Source of the DNA: Pseudomonadota bacterium
Lineage (GTDB): Bacteria; Pseudomonadota; Alphaproteobacteria; Rhodospirillales; Magnetospirillaceae
Direction of reading: 5' to 3'
Assembly: GCA_021847015.1 (NCBI GenBank)
Contig: JAJZVW010000007.1
Location: forward strand, 24,942 to 88,941
DNA length: 64,000 bases
The notes under the pieces were generated by a model. It made no database searches. It saw nothing but the letters and a program-made list of their open reading frames with translations, and was not told the origin of the DNA. Of this stretch, positions 9,298-21,586 are shown piece by piece. A program made the translations under genes and the position numbers. Within the stretch, counting starts at the first letter, position 1; each line of letters begins with the position of its first letter.

Positions 9298-9304
9298 AAA
9301 AAAA

Positions 9305-9787
9305 TCACGCGGCGTCGCCGCTCCCGCCCAGCGCGCGGGCGAGATCCAGGACCCGCTTGCGGACCTGGGGATCGATGATGCGGTAATAGGCGCGCACCAG
9401 CTCCAGCGTCTCGCGCTTGGTCATCGGATCGGCCTCGAAGGTGGCCGGCTCTTCGGTGAGGCCCGACATCAGCCGCGGCGACAATTGCTCGACCTCGCCC
9501 GACATGTCGTCGAAGAAGAAGCTGACGGGCACGTCCAGCACGCGTGACAGATCGAAGAGGCGGGACGCACCGATGCGGTTGGCGCCCCGCTCGTACTTCT
9601 GCACCTGCTGGAACGTGAGTCCGAGGGCTTCCCCGAGTTTCTCCTGGCTCATGCCCAGCAAGGTGCGCCGCAGGCGCACCCGCCCGCCGACATGGACGTC
9701 GATGGGATTGGGCTTGCCGGATGGCGTGCGGCCGCGGCTGGAGCGGCGGCGGGTGACGGTCTTTTCTTGCAGCTTGGTAGCAGTCAT
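9305..9787 (-). CDS. XRE-family regulator, PraR-like
   Basis: A 160-residue cytoplasmic DNA-binding protein. A basic N-terminus (RRRSSRGR) is followed by a Cro/C1-type HTH (about residues 28-85) with LGMSQEKLGEALGLTFQQVQKYERG as helices 2-3, then NRIGASRLFDLSRVLDVPVSFFFDDM. This arrangement matches the PraR group of rhizobial and rhodospirillar regulators, which act on surface, biofilm or symbiosis genes; the target here is unknown. The C-terminal ALGG tail is conserved in the group. ATG 9787 has AGGA nine bases upstream, which decides it over a long upstream in-frame extension. A palindrome at 9818-9838 suggests autoregulation. Confidence 0.85.
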   Translation of the reverse strand: MTATKLQEKTVTRRRSSRGRTPSGKPNPIDVHVGGRVRLRRTLLGMSQEKLGEALGLTFQQVQKYERGANRIGASRLFDLSRVLDVPVSFFFDDMSGEVEQLSPRLMSGLTEEPATFEADPMTKRETLELVRAYYRIIDPQVRKRVLDLARALGGSGDAA

Positions 9788-9817
9788 TGGATGTCCTGAT
9801 GATTGTGTGCTCGACCC

Positions 9818-9838
9818 AAGTCTAGGTATGCCAGACTT
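9818..9838. promoter_or_regulatory. Palindromic operator upstream of the PraR-like regulator
   Basis: The ends AAGTCT and AGACTT form an inverted repeat across 21 bp (AAGTCTAGGTATGCCAGACT plus final T), with partly symmetric inner bases. It lies 31-51 bp upstream of the regulator's ATG, the expected place for an autoregulatory operator overlapping the promoter. It could also serve the divergent small membrane-protein gene. Confidence 0.5.
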
Positions 9839-9931
9839 TAGTAGGGGATGGCAACCGGCTGTTGTGATGCTGCATACCATCCGCCGCATCGCTGCCCCTT
9901 TTTCGCCAAGATGTCCTGCGAAAATGGCCGC

Positions 9932-10195
9932 ATGTTTCGCCCGTGGACTCTCCTCGCAGCGGCCGGCGCCATGCTTTGGGCGTTGCGGTTCGCCGGCTGG
10001 TCGCGCAGCGGCACCTGGTATCCCCTCACCGTGGGGGATGTCCTCGACAAGCTGGGCGTGCCGCCCTTGCACCCTCCCCCCACCGACTGGGGCGAGATAG
10101 CGGGCAATATCCTGGACACCGATGGCGGCTTTTTCTGCCTGCTCCTGGCCATGGCGGCCCTGGCCGTCGAGGCCTCGATCTCCCGCAACCGTTGA
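9932..10195 (+). CDS. Small membrane protein of unknown function
   Basis: An 87-residue protein with two hydrophobic segments, about residues 4-18 (WTLLAAAGAMLWALRF) and 68-83 (FFCLLLAMAALAVEA), joined by a polar loop with a Pro-rich stretch (GVPPLHPPPTDWGE). It is probably an inner-membrane hairpin. I recognise no family. The ATG at 9932 gives a compact protein beginning at the first helix; an in-frame ATG at 9911 is possible. It is divergent from the PraR-like regulator. Confidence 0.6.
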   Translation: MFRPWTLLAAAGAMLWALRFAGWSRSGTWYPLTVGDVLDKLGVPPLHPPPTDWGEIAGNILDTDGGFFCLLLAMAALAVEASISRNR

Positions 10196-10235
10196 GCACC
10201 CGCCCGTTTTCCCGTCCTCCCACCGTAACGGGAGC

Positions 10236-10317
10236 GGGTCTCGCTATGATTTTTTTCATTGTCATCCCTCGGCTACGCTCGGGATGACAATGCGAGTGGG
10301 AGCGGATAATGAGAGCC
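10236..10317. repeat. Dispersed palindromic intergenic repeat, copy A
   Basis: The outer arms are GGGTCTCGCTAT at 10236 and ATAATGAGAGCC ending at 10317. The inner arms ATTGTCATCCC (10258-10268) and GGGATGACAAT (10281-10291) pair perfectly. The same design recurs at 18646-18732 and 21587-21723. It sits between the small membrane-protein gene and nifJ. Confidence 0.75.
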
Positions 10318-10405
10318 GCCATTGTAACCAGAGCGAGCTTGCCGGACCGCGGCGTCGACCGCTATCCTTGGATATAGCCAATCCAGACAGAGAGATGGGA
10401 CGGAC

Positions 10406-13990
<3,585 letters not shown>

Positions 13991-13994
13991 GGAC

Positions 13995-14024
13995 GGACCT
14001 TCGGGCGGGAGAGGCCGAAGGTCC
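13995..14024. terminator. Stem-loop downstream of nifJ
   Basis: GGACCTTCGG (13995-14004) pairs perfectly with CCGAAGGTCC (14015-14024) around a 10-base loop. It starts 5 bp after the nifJ stop and lies before the convergent HD-GYP gene. No T-run follows, so it may act as a weak or factor-assisted terminator. Confidence 0.55.
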
Positions 14025-14050
14025 CAAGCCTGTCGGCCGCGCGGATTCCA

Positions 14051-15181
14051 TCAATCCGTCGCGCTGTCCCCGAACCGCGACTGGATGTCCTCGATGGCGG
14101 GAACGTTCTCCAGCATGATCGCCACGCAATCGGCGTCCAACTTGCGCCCGGCTTCCCGCCTCAGCAGGTCCAAGGCACGCTCGTTCGACCATGCGTCCTT
14201 GTAGGGACGTTTCGACGTCAGGGCGTCGAAGACATCGGCGACGGCCGCGATCCGAGCCTCGAACGGGATCTCCAGGCCCTTGAGCCCATAGGGATAGCCG
14301 CTGCCGTCGATCGCTTCGTGATGAAAGCCGACGATGTTGCGGAGCATCTGGGAATGGGGCAACGAGCAGATGCCGAAATCCCGGATCATCATGTCGACGA
14401 TCTTGACGCCGCTGGTCACGTGGGTCCGCATGATGGCGACCTCCTCGTCGGTCAGATTGCCAGGCTTCAAGAGGATGCTGTCCGGTACCGCCACCTTGCC
14501 GACGTCGTGCAACGGGCAGAATTGGAAAACGAATTCGACGAACTCGTCGGCGAGACCCTTGCCGGCCGCAAGCTTCGACGCGATCAACTGCGCGTAGCGC
14601 GCCATGCGGGCCAGATGGCTGGCGGTCTCCTCGTCCCGGGCCGACGAAACCTGGCGGATCACTTTGACGGCCGCCGTCATCATCCGCACCGTATCCAGTT
14701 CGCGCATCACCATCAGCGCGATCGCCTCGGCATAGGGCCGCAGCCGCTGGATCACCCGGGTCGAAAAGAAGCCCGCCCGGAAGGAGTTGAAAAACAGGAA
14801 ACCATAAAGAGTCCCCTTGTGCTGAACCGGCACCGTGTAGCTCGACAGATAGCCGCTGGCGAGCAATAGGCTGCCATGGCCGGACGCACGACCCGCCGTC
14901 GAGGCGATGTCGTTGATGACGCGACGCGCGCCGGTACGGGCGAGCTGGCGCAACACCGGCTGGTCCGACATCCGCTGGGTCAGGTGACTGAAGGGGCACT
15001 CGCCATCGCTGGAATGCGCGAAACTCTTCAAAATGTCGGAACGCTCGTCATAAAGCGTGACGGCGATCCGGTTGACGCCACGCAGGACGTGGTGCCCCTT
15101 GATCTCGTCGTGAAGGCAGATCAAGCGTTCATTGAGACCCCGTTCGATCGGGGAAAGGAGCGTGGGTGTGGGCTCGGGCAT
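14051..15181 (-). CDS. GAF-HD-GYP protein, probable c-di-GMP phosphodiesterase
   Basis: A 376-residue cytoplasmic protein. Residues about 20-170 look like a GAF-type sensor (GSLLLASGYLSSYTVPVQHKG, LYGFLFFNSF). The HD-GYP domain fills about 180-365. It carries HDVGKVAVPDSILLKPGNLT, then HVTSGVKIV, HHEAIDGSGYPYGLKG and FEARIAAVADVFDALTSKRPYK. The metal-binding His/Asp residues and the GYP loop are intact, so hydrolysis of c-di-GMP is likely. The signal sensed is unknown. It is divided from the same-strand CZB chemoreceptor by 59 bp, so the two may share a transcript and a motility or surface role. Confidence 0.88.
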   Translation of the reverse strand: MPEPTPTLLSPIERGLNERLICLHDEIKGHHVLRGVNRIAVTLYDERSDILKSFAHSSDGECPFSHLTQRMSDQPVLRQLARTGARRVINDIASTAGRASGHGSLLLASGYLSSYTVPVQHKGTLYGFLFFNSFRAGFFSTRVIQRLRPYAEAIALMVMRELDTVRMMTAAVKVIRQVSSARDEETASHLARMARYAQLIASKLAAGKGLADEFVEFVFQFCPLHDVGKVAVPDSILLKPGNLTDEEVAIMRTHVTSGVKIVDMMIRDFGICSLPHSQMLRNIVGFHHEAIDGSGYPYGLKGLEIPFEARIAAVADVFDALTSKRPYKDAWSNERALDLLRREAGRKLDADCVAIMLENVPAIEDIQSRFGDSATD

Positions 15182-15240
15182 CGTTCAGCCTACCGGAGCG
15201 GAGGGTTTGGACGGGGAAACGCGTGTGCGCCAGCCGCGCC

Positions 15241-16779
15241 CTACGGCGCCGGCAGGGCGGACCGGGCCGCCGACTTGGCCTCGGCCAGATGGCCGACGAT
15301 CTGCCGGGACATATCCTTGAGCTGCCGATATTTGGCGTTGGCTGCCGCCATGCTGCCGACATCGCCCCGTTCCTTCAGGGCCAGGATCTCGTTCAGCAAC
15401 CGATGCAGGCGCTCATGGGGAGCCTCCAACGCCTGCATCGACGGCAGCGAACGGAGATGCCGCCAGGATTCCGAATAATAGGCCTTCCCCAGCTTGCAGG
15501 AGCGGTGCGAGCCGGCCTCCTCGGCCGTCATCGCCCGGTGACCTTCGAGGAAGGCGCGGGCCTTCAGGATCCACATCAGATGAGCGACGATGGCGAGGTC
15601 GAACGAGACACCGTCGCCCTCGCCCCCACATTGGCGATACAGGTCCTCCAGCGCGGCGGCGGTGGCGGAGATCGCGTTGGACAGTTCCGAGGTGATGCCG
15701 CCGATGTCGTGCATCGCGCCCTTGATCCGGGTCGCCTGGGCGACAACCTGCTGGAGGCTTTTGTCGACGTTGGCGGTCGCGACGGATTGCTCCTCGGTGG
15801 CCGCCGCGCTGGCTTCGGCCGCGCCGACGATCATATTGGTGGCCGCGCAGGTCGCCTCGAACGCCTCGCGGGCGCGGCGCATTTCCGCGGCCGTCGATGC
15901 GATTCCCGACAATCCCTCGCCGGTGACCAGGTCGAAAACCAGTTTGACCTGCCCTTGCAGGCGGCCGACCTGATCGTGGATCTCCACGGTGCGGTGACGG
16001 GTGTCGTTGGCCAGCTTCTTGACCTCGTTCGCCACGACCGCGAACCCCTTGCCCATCTCCCCCGCCCGCGCCGCCTCGATGGCGGCGTTGAGGGCCAGCA
16101 GATTGGTCTGGCCGGCGATCCCGTCGATATGGGCGGAGAGACCGTCGATGGCCACGGCCTGGTCGCGGAGCGCCTGCAAACCGAGGCCGACCCGATTTTC
16201 GAACAACTCCAGCAGAGTCTCGATGCCACCGAGAGCCCCGTGCATGATGTCGCGGCCGGCGGTCCCGGCACGCTCGGTGCCTTGGGCCTCGCTCGCCATC
16301 ACATCGGCGCTCCTCGCCAGTTCCCCATGGGAAAGCGCCAACTCATGCACCGACGCCGCGACGGTTTCGGCATTGCCGACGAGTTCGGCTTCATGCTCCT
16401 CCGCCTGCTCGATGTGCCAGAGCAATTGCACGAGGTGCTCGGTCTGCGGGATCAATCGGCTGATCGAACCGGCGATGGCGTCGCGCATGGCGGCAAGCGG
16501 AAAATCATCCGCCGGTCGGTCACCGGCGGCGGCACCCATGACCGGACGATCGATCGCCGCCGCGGACGACGCCACCCGGTTGCGCCGCAGCATTAGGGCC
16601 GCCATCGCGCCAGCCAGCGCGCTGACGCCCCACACGGCAGCGCCCGTCACGCCGATGGACGGCTCGGCGAGCAGCCTGTCCGTCCCGGCGCCGGCAAGTA
16701 GCAGCGCGAACATAGCCAACGGCACCGCCGTCTTCGTTCCAGCGGCCGCTTCGTCCGCCCCCCTGAATCCCACCACCAT
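15241..16779 (-). CDS. Chemoreceptor-like protein with C-terminal CZB zinc domain
   Basis: A 512-residue protein. Two close hydrophobic segments near residues 17-35 and 43-63 anchor it with almost no periplasmic part. The MCP signalling coil has [20 protein letters not shown] and [20 protein letters not shown]. The end, about residues 390-500, matches the CZB domain: [24 protein letters not shown], then a late H in HERLHRLL, giving the 3His-Cys zinc site. CZB receptors sense hypochlorite or zinc, or modulate c-di-GMP enzymes; the HD-GYP neighbour fits the latter. The ATG at 16779 has an exceptionally strong GGAGGGGAGGA site. Confidence 0.9.
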   Translation of the reverse strand: MVVGFRGADEAAAGTKTAVPLAMFALLLAGAGTDRLLAEPSIGVTGAAVWGVSALAGAMAALMLRRNRVASSAAAIDRPVMGAAAGDRPADDFPLAAMRDAIAGSISRLIPQTEHLVQLLWHIEQAEEHEAELVGNAETVAASVHELALSHGELARSADVMASEAQGTERAGTAGRDIMHGALGGIETLLELFENRVGLGLQALRDQAVAIDGLSAHIDGIAGQTNLLALNAAIEAARAGEMGKGFAVVANEVKKLANDTRHRTVEIHDQVGRLQGQVKLVFDLVTGEGLSGIASTAAEMRRAREAFEATCAATNMIVGAAEASAAATEEQSVATANVDKSLQQVVAQATRIKGAMHDIGGITSELSNAISATAAALEDLYRQCGGEGDGVSFDLAIVAHLMWILKARAFLEGHRAMTAEEAGSHRSCKLGKAYYSESWRHLRSLPSMQALEAPHERLHRLLNEILALKERGDVGSMAAANAKYRQLKDMSRQIVGHLAEAKSAARSALPAP

Positions 16780-17720
16780 TCCTCCCCTCCATTCCCCAAT
16801 GGATAAGCATCCGGGATGCTCACTCCGCGGCCTTGCCGCGGACAAGTGCGAAACACCGCGGCTGAAAGTTGGTATTTGCAGAAAAAGCGTCACGTATTAA
16901 CCTGTATTTGAGTACACGAGTGATCTGCGCGCGCATCAACGTCCTTGGGGCGAAATAAATTGCCACCATGTACACAAGGTTGTGCTGATGCCTAGCAAGC
17001 GCCACCGCGGCTTAACGCTTTCGACATCGGTCGGTAATCGCAAATTATGCTGGCCGCCGGAATGCCGGTACGGCGTCGCAGACGACGGCAGGGGACAAGA
17101 TCCGGGCGGCCGGGCTGGAACGCATCGAACCGGTGACGGTCGCGATGATTCCCGCCGGGCCTGCCGGGTTCCGCTGCCCCATGGCGACCGAACGGGTCCG
17201 CACCTGATCATGGACAGTCCCCACCAAGGCCGGACCCCGATCCGTCAATGGGCGAAGACGCGTGAACAATCGGCGGGAAATCATCGCGCCGGAACCGTGC
17301 CCGACGCGCATGCGGGCGCCCTGGCATCGCGGTCTTGCGCCCTTCCAACGACGCAACCTCGCCATCGGCGACCGGGAGTTGATACAATCCTCCCGCGCCT
17401 GGCCCGGCGAACGCTTCGGCCACCTTCCCCTGCCCCGTTCAGCTTCGTCTATGCTTAACCCTGAGAGGAGGCGGTATGTGGGCAGCCACCTCCGCGACGT
17501 CCGAATCTCCTCGTCCACCGCAGCCCTGACGGGCCGGTTCTTCCAAATGTCCAACGTGGGGGATCACGCTGAACATGACGATAGGGATACTACTCGATTT
17601 TACGTGTCCTAACAACATTGTTTTTTATGCCGTCACGCCCAGGGGAGGCGCTACTGTAGCATCAGCGTCCGCTTGGATGCGGAAATATCCGCCCCATACA
17701 ACCGCATCGTTTTCCGTGCT
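16780..17720. other. Gene-poor 0.94-kb gap
   Basis: No confident gene, RNA or terminator is seen. Several overlapping frames of 70-170 codons exist on both strands but lack ribosome sites and recognisable domains. One plus-strand frame, 17013-17207, has no start codon but protein-like content (GDKIRAAGLERIEPVTVAMI) and may be a decayed gene end. The region lies just upstream of a phage-type repressor, which would suit an old prophage scar. Confidence 0.4.
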
Positions 17721-18143
17721 ATGACGGGCGGCATCGGAGACCGCCTCCGCCTGATCCGAACCGCCCTCGGCGAAAGCCAGAAGGGAATGGCGAAGCGGTT
17801 CGACCTGGGAGCGAACGGCTGGCAGCGGCTGGAGCTGGACGACCGTGCCCCCAAAGGCGACCTTCTCGCCCAGTTGGTCGAGATGGGATTCTCCGCCGAC
17901 TGGCTGCTGACCGGTGCCGGCCGGATGCGCCGCGACGGCCAGCCCTCCCTCGACGAGCGATTGCTGGCCGACACCGTGCGCATGGTCGAGGATTGGCTGG
18001 CGGCCAACCGCGCCACCATGACGGCGGCGCGCAAGGCCGAGATCGTCGCGTCCCTCTACGCCATGGTCGTGGAGGACGTCGCCGAGGGACGGCCGCCCCC
18101 CGATGCGAAACGCGTCGCGCACATCCTGAAACTGGCCGGGTAG
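17721..18143 (+). CDS. Phage-repressor-like XRE regulator
   Basis: A 140-residue protein. The HTH at about residues 5-60 (IGDRLRLIRTALGESQKGMA, then RFDLGANGWQRLELDDRAPK) ends in the FSADWLLTGAG motif typical of CI-like repressors of phages and elements. The C-terminal half is helical with no protease residues, so it is not a LexA-type self-cleaving repressor. The ATG at 17721 begins at the conserved block but has no clear ribosome site; a TTG 48 bp upstream is an alternative. No other phage genes are next to it, so it is either a captured regulator or a prophage relic. Confidence 0.75.
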   Translation: MTGGIGDRLRLIRTALGESQKGMAKRFDLGANGWQRLELDDRAPKGDLLAQLVEMGFSADWLLTGAGRMRRDGQPSLDERLLADTVRMVEDWLAANRATMTAARKAEIVASLYAMVVEDVAEGRPPPDAKRVAHILKLAG

Positions 18144-18173
18144 AGGGGAACGGCGGAACGAACCCGGACACCG

Positions 18174-18620
18174 TCACTCCAACAGCCGCCGCACCTCCGC
18201 CACGGCATCCGCAACGGCGGCGGCGACGGCGGGGCTCAGGTCCGTGCCGGCCGTGAAATCGGCGCCTTCCACGCCCACCACCGTCAAGGCGGCGGGCAGT
18301 TGGCCGAGCAGGCGGGCCATTTCGATGCCTTCCGCCAAGCCGAACTGGTGGCTTCCCTTGGGGAACAGGCCGGCGGGCAGCGGTGCCGCCACCGCGTCCC
18401 ACACCCGCATTGTGCCGGGCTCCGCGCCCGATGCGGTGGCGTCCACCACCACCACGCGGCCATGGTCGCGCCAGCGGGCCATCAGGTCGGTGCCTTCGCC
18501 GTGATGCGCAAGAACCCCGACCCCCTCCAGGCCCAGGGCGGCGACCGCCTCGGCCACCAGCGGCCCGATGCCGTCGTCGCGCCGGTAGGGATGGCCGACG
18601 CCGATCAAGAGCGTGGTCAT
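18174..18620 (-). CDS. Hydrogenase maturation protease (M52/HupD-like)
   Basis: A 148-residue peptidase that trims the C-terminus of a NiFe-hydrogenase large subunit after nickel insertion. The opening MTTLLIGVGHPYRRDDGIGP is the family motif, with the first nickel-binding acidic residue in DDGIG. VVVVDATASGAEPGT supplies the second, and SSHxFGL-like GSHQFGLAEGIEMARLLG the His. VVGVEGADFTAGTDLSP near the end is also typical. Length is normal. No hydrogenase subunit is visible in the window, so it serves a target elsewhere. It may be co-transcribed with the HExxH gene upstream, though a palindromic repeat lies between. Confidence 0.88.
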   Translation of the reverse strand: MTTLLIGVGHPYRRDDGIGPLVAEAVAALGLEGVGVLAHHGEGTDLMARWRDHGRVVVVDATASGAEPGTMRVWDAVAAPLPAGLFPKGSHQFGLAEGIEMARLLGQLPAALTVVGVEGADFTAGTDLSPAVAAAVADAVAEVRRLLE

Positions 18621-18645
18621 GCCGCGATTCCCGTTACGCGCTCCG

Positions 18646-18732
18646 TTGTCATCCTGAGCGCCAGCGAAAGATTTTTCCGGCACATTCGCGTGAAAAATCC
18701 CTCCGCTCGCTTGCGCTCGGTCGGGATGACAT
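18646..18732. repeat. Dispersed palindromic intergenic repeat, copy B
   Basis: TTGTCATCCTGAGCG (18646) and CGGTCGGGATGACAT (ending 18732) form the outer arms. An inner pair GATTTTTCC/TGAAAAATC flanks GGCACATTCGCG. It shares the GTCATCC...GGATGAC core with copies A and C. It fills most of the gap between the maturation protease gene and the HExxH gene. Confidence 0.7.
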
Positions 18733-18747
18733 CACGAGCAAAGGGGC

Positions 18748-19410
18748 TCACAGCACCCGCCACGCCGCGAAAAATTCCTCGTCCTCCATGGCGCGCAGGG
18801 CGCGGGTCGGCCCCCCTTGCGCGTCGATCAGGCCTTGCCGGTCCAGCATCCGCACCATCTTGCGGAAATGCGCGATGTTGTGGGGCGACGCGCCCCCCTC
18901 CAGCCAGTTCTGTTCCAGGAACCCCAGCAGCGCCGGCTGGCCGAGTTCCGCCTCCCACAGGATGCCGAGCAGCGAGGACAGGCCCTCCTCCACGTCGGCA
19001 TCGACCCCGAACACGCTCTGGACCGCGTTGGCCTCGGCCTTGCGGCCGGTCTCCGGCCCCGCGCCCAGGCCGAAATCCAGAACCGGCCGCCGCGACGGCG
19101 CGCAGCATTGGAAATGGCCGACCTCGTGGATCAGCACGCTGGGCTCCATGCGGGTGGCGACCCGCTCGCCGTCCCAGGTGAAATAATCCTGAGGATCCAC
19201 GTCGGCGAGGCCGAATCCGAATTCCCGGCAGAGTTCGGCGCCCTGGGCGTGATGAAGCGGATCGGTGCTGAGCGTCAGCAGATCGCCGCCGGGAACGACC
19301 GCCGCGATCCGCCCGAACACCGCCGAGGCCAGCGGATCTCCGGCCACCGCGCACGCGAAAGCCTCCAGCAGCGCCGGCAGGGAGACGCGATCAACAGGAG
19401 TAAGTATCAT
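18748..19410 (-). CDS. HExxH metalloprotein, EpmC-like
   Basis: A 220-residue soluble protein. The clear motif is HEVGHFQCCAPSRRPVLDFG (about residues 94-113). From memory, EpmC (elongation factor P hydroxylase, formerly DUF462) has HEISHW, RR and DFG at the same spacing, followed by an acidic metal ligand. Here GRKAEANAVQSVFG provides a Glu in that place. A metal-dependent hydroxylase or hydrolase is therefore inferred, but substrate and family membership are not proven; a plain zincin remains possible. It is on the same strand as the hydrogenase maturation protease. ATG 19410 has GGGGAG about 10 bases upstream. Confidence 0.6.
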   Translation of the reverse strand: MILTPVDRVSLPALLEAFACAVAGDPLASAVFGRIAAVVPGGDLLTLSTDPLHHAQGAELCREFGFGLADVDPQDYFTWDGERVATRMEPSVLIHEVGHFQCCAPSRRPVLDFGLGAGPETGRKAEANAVQSVFGVDADVEEGLSSLLGILWEAELGQPALLGFLEQNWLEGGASPHNIAHFRKMVRMLDRQGLIDAQGGPTRALRAMEDEEFFAAWRVL

Positions 19411-19556
19411 CGGAATGCTCCCCGTGCCGCCTTGCACCGCACGGCACGCCCCCTCGCCAAGCCGCCCGTCGCGGGCGCGAAACGCAAAGGGCCGGCGGCG
19501 GATTTTCCTCACGCACCGGCCCTTACTGCGATAGCCGCAAGCGAAGGTCACGAACC

Positions 19557-19733
19557 TCAGTGTGCGGTCTTGGCACCCATGCTGGTCAGTTCGTCCTTAA
19601 TGCGCAATTTCTCGAATTTCATGTTTCTTATGCGAATGCTGTCGGGTAGGACACGCCTCGATTCGATTTCGATGGCGCTCTCCAGAGCGGCATGCTTGGC
19701 TTTCAACGACTCGATCCGGTCCTGAAGGCTCAT
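19557..19733 (-). CDS. DUF465/YdcH-family small protein
   Basis: A 58-residue helical, highly charged protein. SLQDRIESLKAKHAALESAI, then a second helix with MKFEKLRIKDELTSM, is the two-helix DUF465 pattern common in alphaproteobacteria. The function is unknown; it likely dimerises through a coiled coil. The ATG at 19733 has an AGGGAGGA site. A paralogue lies at 21806-22012. Confidence 0.85.
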   Translation of the reverse strand: MSLQDRIESLKAKHAALESAIEIESRRVLPDSIRIRNMKFEKLRIKDELTSMGAKTAH

Positions 19734-19880
19734 TACTATCCTCCCTTCCAGATGCTCACACTGAAAGTGTAGGCCCCTTTTGCCGAGGTTGTCAGCAGCG
19801 AAATCGCCCGTGAAACCCCCTGCACCCCTTGCGCATCCACCGATTCGAAAAGGAACAACACCAATGCGGGACGATCCGAT

Positions 19881-20447
19881 ATGACGGCGCCGGCACGTCT
19901 GGTGGTGGGGATCAGCGGCGCCTCGGGCGTCGCCTACGGGCTTGAGGTTTTGCGGTCCTTGCGGCGGATCGGCGTCGAGTCCCATCTGGTGATGAGCCGG
20001 GCCGCCGAAGAGACCCTGGCGCACGAAACCGATCTCGTGCCGGACGACGTGCGGGCCATGGCCGATTGCTGGTACGCGCCGGACGACATCGGCGCCGGAC
20101 CATCGTCGGGCTCGTTCCGCACCCTGGGGATGATCGTCGCGCCCTGCTCGGTGCGGACCATGAGCGAAATCGCCAGCGGCGTGACCAGCTCGCTGCTCAG
20201 CCGCGCCGCCGACGTCACCCTCAAGGAGCGCCGCCGGCTGGTGCTGATGGTGCGCGAAACCCCCCTGCACGGCGGCCATCTGAGGACCATGCTGCAATTG
20301 TCGGAGATGGGCGCGCTGATCGCCCCGCCGGTGCCGGCCTTCTACGCTCGGCCGGCCTCCCTCGACGCGATGGTGGCGCACACGGTCGGACGGATGCTGG
20401 ACCTGTTCGGCCTGGACGCCGGCACCGTGCGGCGCTGGGGCGAATAG
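19881..20447 (+). CDS. ubiX: Flavin prenyltransferase UbiX
   Basis: A 188-residue flavoprotein that attaches a dimethylallyl group to FMN, making the prenylated cofactor needed by the decarboxylase UbiD in ubiquinone synthesis. The N-terminal LVVGISGASGVAYGLEVLRSL binds FMN phosphate. GMIVAPCSVRTMSEIASGVT and RRRLVLMVRETPLHGGHLRTM are conserved active-site segments. Length is normal. It is divergent from the DUF465 gene and convergent with pfkA. coq7 and COQ9 elsewhere in the window serve the same pathway. No ubiD is adjacent. Confidence 0.95.
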   Translation: MTAPARLVVGISGASGVAYGLEVLRSLRRIGVESHLVMSRAAEETLAHETDLVPDDVRAMADCWYAPDDIGAGPSSGSFRTLGMIVAPCSVRTMSEIASGVTSSLLSRAADVTLKERRRLVLMVRETPLHGGHLRTMLQLSEMGALIAPPVPAFYARPASLDAMVAHTVGRMLDLFGLDAGTVRRWGE

Positions 20448-20460
20448 ACCGGGAGCCGGT

Positions 20461-21549
20461 TCAGACCGCGTGGTCGCCGATATAGATGCCGAGCCCCCGC
20501 GCCGTGTTGGCCAGCGTCCCGAAGGGATCGACGGCGCGGGTGACGCCGGCCACCTCGCCCAGGGGAATGTCGGTCACCTGGCCGTGCTGCCACGCCACCA
20601 CCCGGTCGGTTCGGCCCTGGGCGATCAGATCCACGGCGTAGACTCCAAACGCGGACGCGATCAGGCGGTCCTGCATGGAGGGCATGCCGCCGCGCTGGAC
20701 GTGTCCCAGCACCGTGACGCGGGTTTCGGCGGCGACGGTCTCCGCCAGCCGCTCGGCCAGATACTGGCCGATGCCGCCGTAACGCGCCTCGCCGCCCTGG
20801 TGCAGGGTGGTCACCGGCTGGCCGTTCTCGGTCTTGACGCCCTCGGCCACCACCACCAGCGCGTGGTTGCGCCCCTCGTGGCGGACCTCGGCGATGCGGG
20901 CGGCGATCCCGGCCATGGAATAGGATATCTCGGGAATGAGGATGACGTCGGCGCCGCCGGCGATCCCCGCCGACAGGGCGATATGGCCGACGTCGCGGCC
21001 CATCACCTCCAGGATCATCACCCGGTGGTGGCTGGCGGCGGTGGGGGCCAGACGGTCCAAGGCCTCGGACGCGACCGTCAGCGCCGTCATGTAGCCGATC
21101 GCGTAATCGGTGTGGGCGACGTCGTTGTCGATGGTCTTGGGGATGCCGACCATCGGGATGCCGCCCTGCTTGCACAGCCGGTTCAGGATGCGCATGGAGC
21201 CGTCGCCGCCGATCACCACCAGCGCGTCCAGCCCCAGCTCCTTATAGCCCGCGACGAATTCGCCCGACCGGTCGCAGGTGGTGCCGTCGGGCTGAGGGTA
21301 GGCGAAAGGATCGCCCTTGTTGATGGTCCCGAGAACGGTGCCGCCCTGGCGCAGCATGTCGCTCACCGCCCCCAGATCGAATTCGCACACGTCCAGCGGC
21401 CGGTTCATCAGACCCAGGCTGCCGTCGCGGATGCCGAATACCCGCCAGCCGTAGCCACGGATCGCCCGATGCACGACGGCCCGAAGGGCGGCGTTGAGGC
21501 CAGCGCAATCCCCACCGCTGGTCAGGATACCGATACGCTTTTCCGCCAT
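20461..21549 (-). CDS. pfkA: 6-phosphofructokinase
   Basis: A 362-residue cytoplasmic glycolytic kinase making fructose 1,6-bisphosphate. Visible motifs: GILTSGGDCAGLNA (phosphate donor site), VVIGGDGSM, GIPKTIDNDV (catalytic Asp region), EVMGRDVGHIAL and LGHVQRGGMPS. GGDGS has Gly where PPi-dependent enzymes have Asp, pointing to ATP use. PKTIDND has Lys where E. coli PfkA has Gly. This Gly/Lys combination is known from the long or mixed group III enzymes such as those of actinomycetes. ATG 21549 has AAGGAGAT at ideal spacing. Confidence 0.93.
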   Translation of the reverse strand: MAEKRIGILTSGGDCAGLNAALRAVVHRAIRGYGWRVFGIRDGSLGLMNRPLDVCEFDLGAVSDMLRQGGTVLGTINKGDPFAYPQPDGTTCDRSGEFVAGYKELGLDALVVIGGDGSMRILNRLCKQGGIPMVGIPKTIDNDVAHTDYAIGYMTALTVASEALDRLAPTAASHHRVMILEVMGRDVGHIALSAGIAGGADVILIPEISYSMAGIAARIAEVRHEGRNHALVVVAEGVKTENGQPVTTLHQGGEARYGGIGQYLAERLAETVAAETRVTVLGHVQRGGMPSMQDRLIASAFGVYAVDLIAQGRTDRVVAWQHGQVTDIPLGEVAGVTRAVDPFGTLANTARGLGIYIGDHAV

Positions 21550-21586
21550 TCGCGATCTCCTTCGCGTCGTCACGTGCCAACCCTGC

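Noticed and set aside
17045-17554. Minus-strand frame of 169 codons in the gene-poor gap
   Set aside because: No ribosome site, Arg-rich composition and no recognisable domain.
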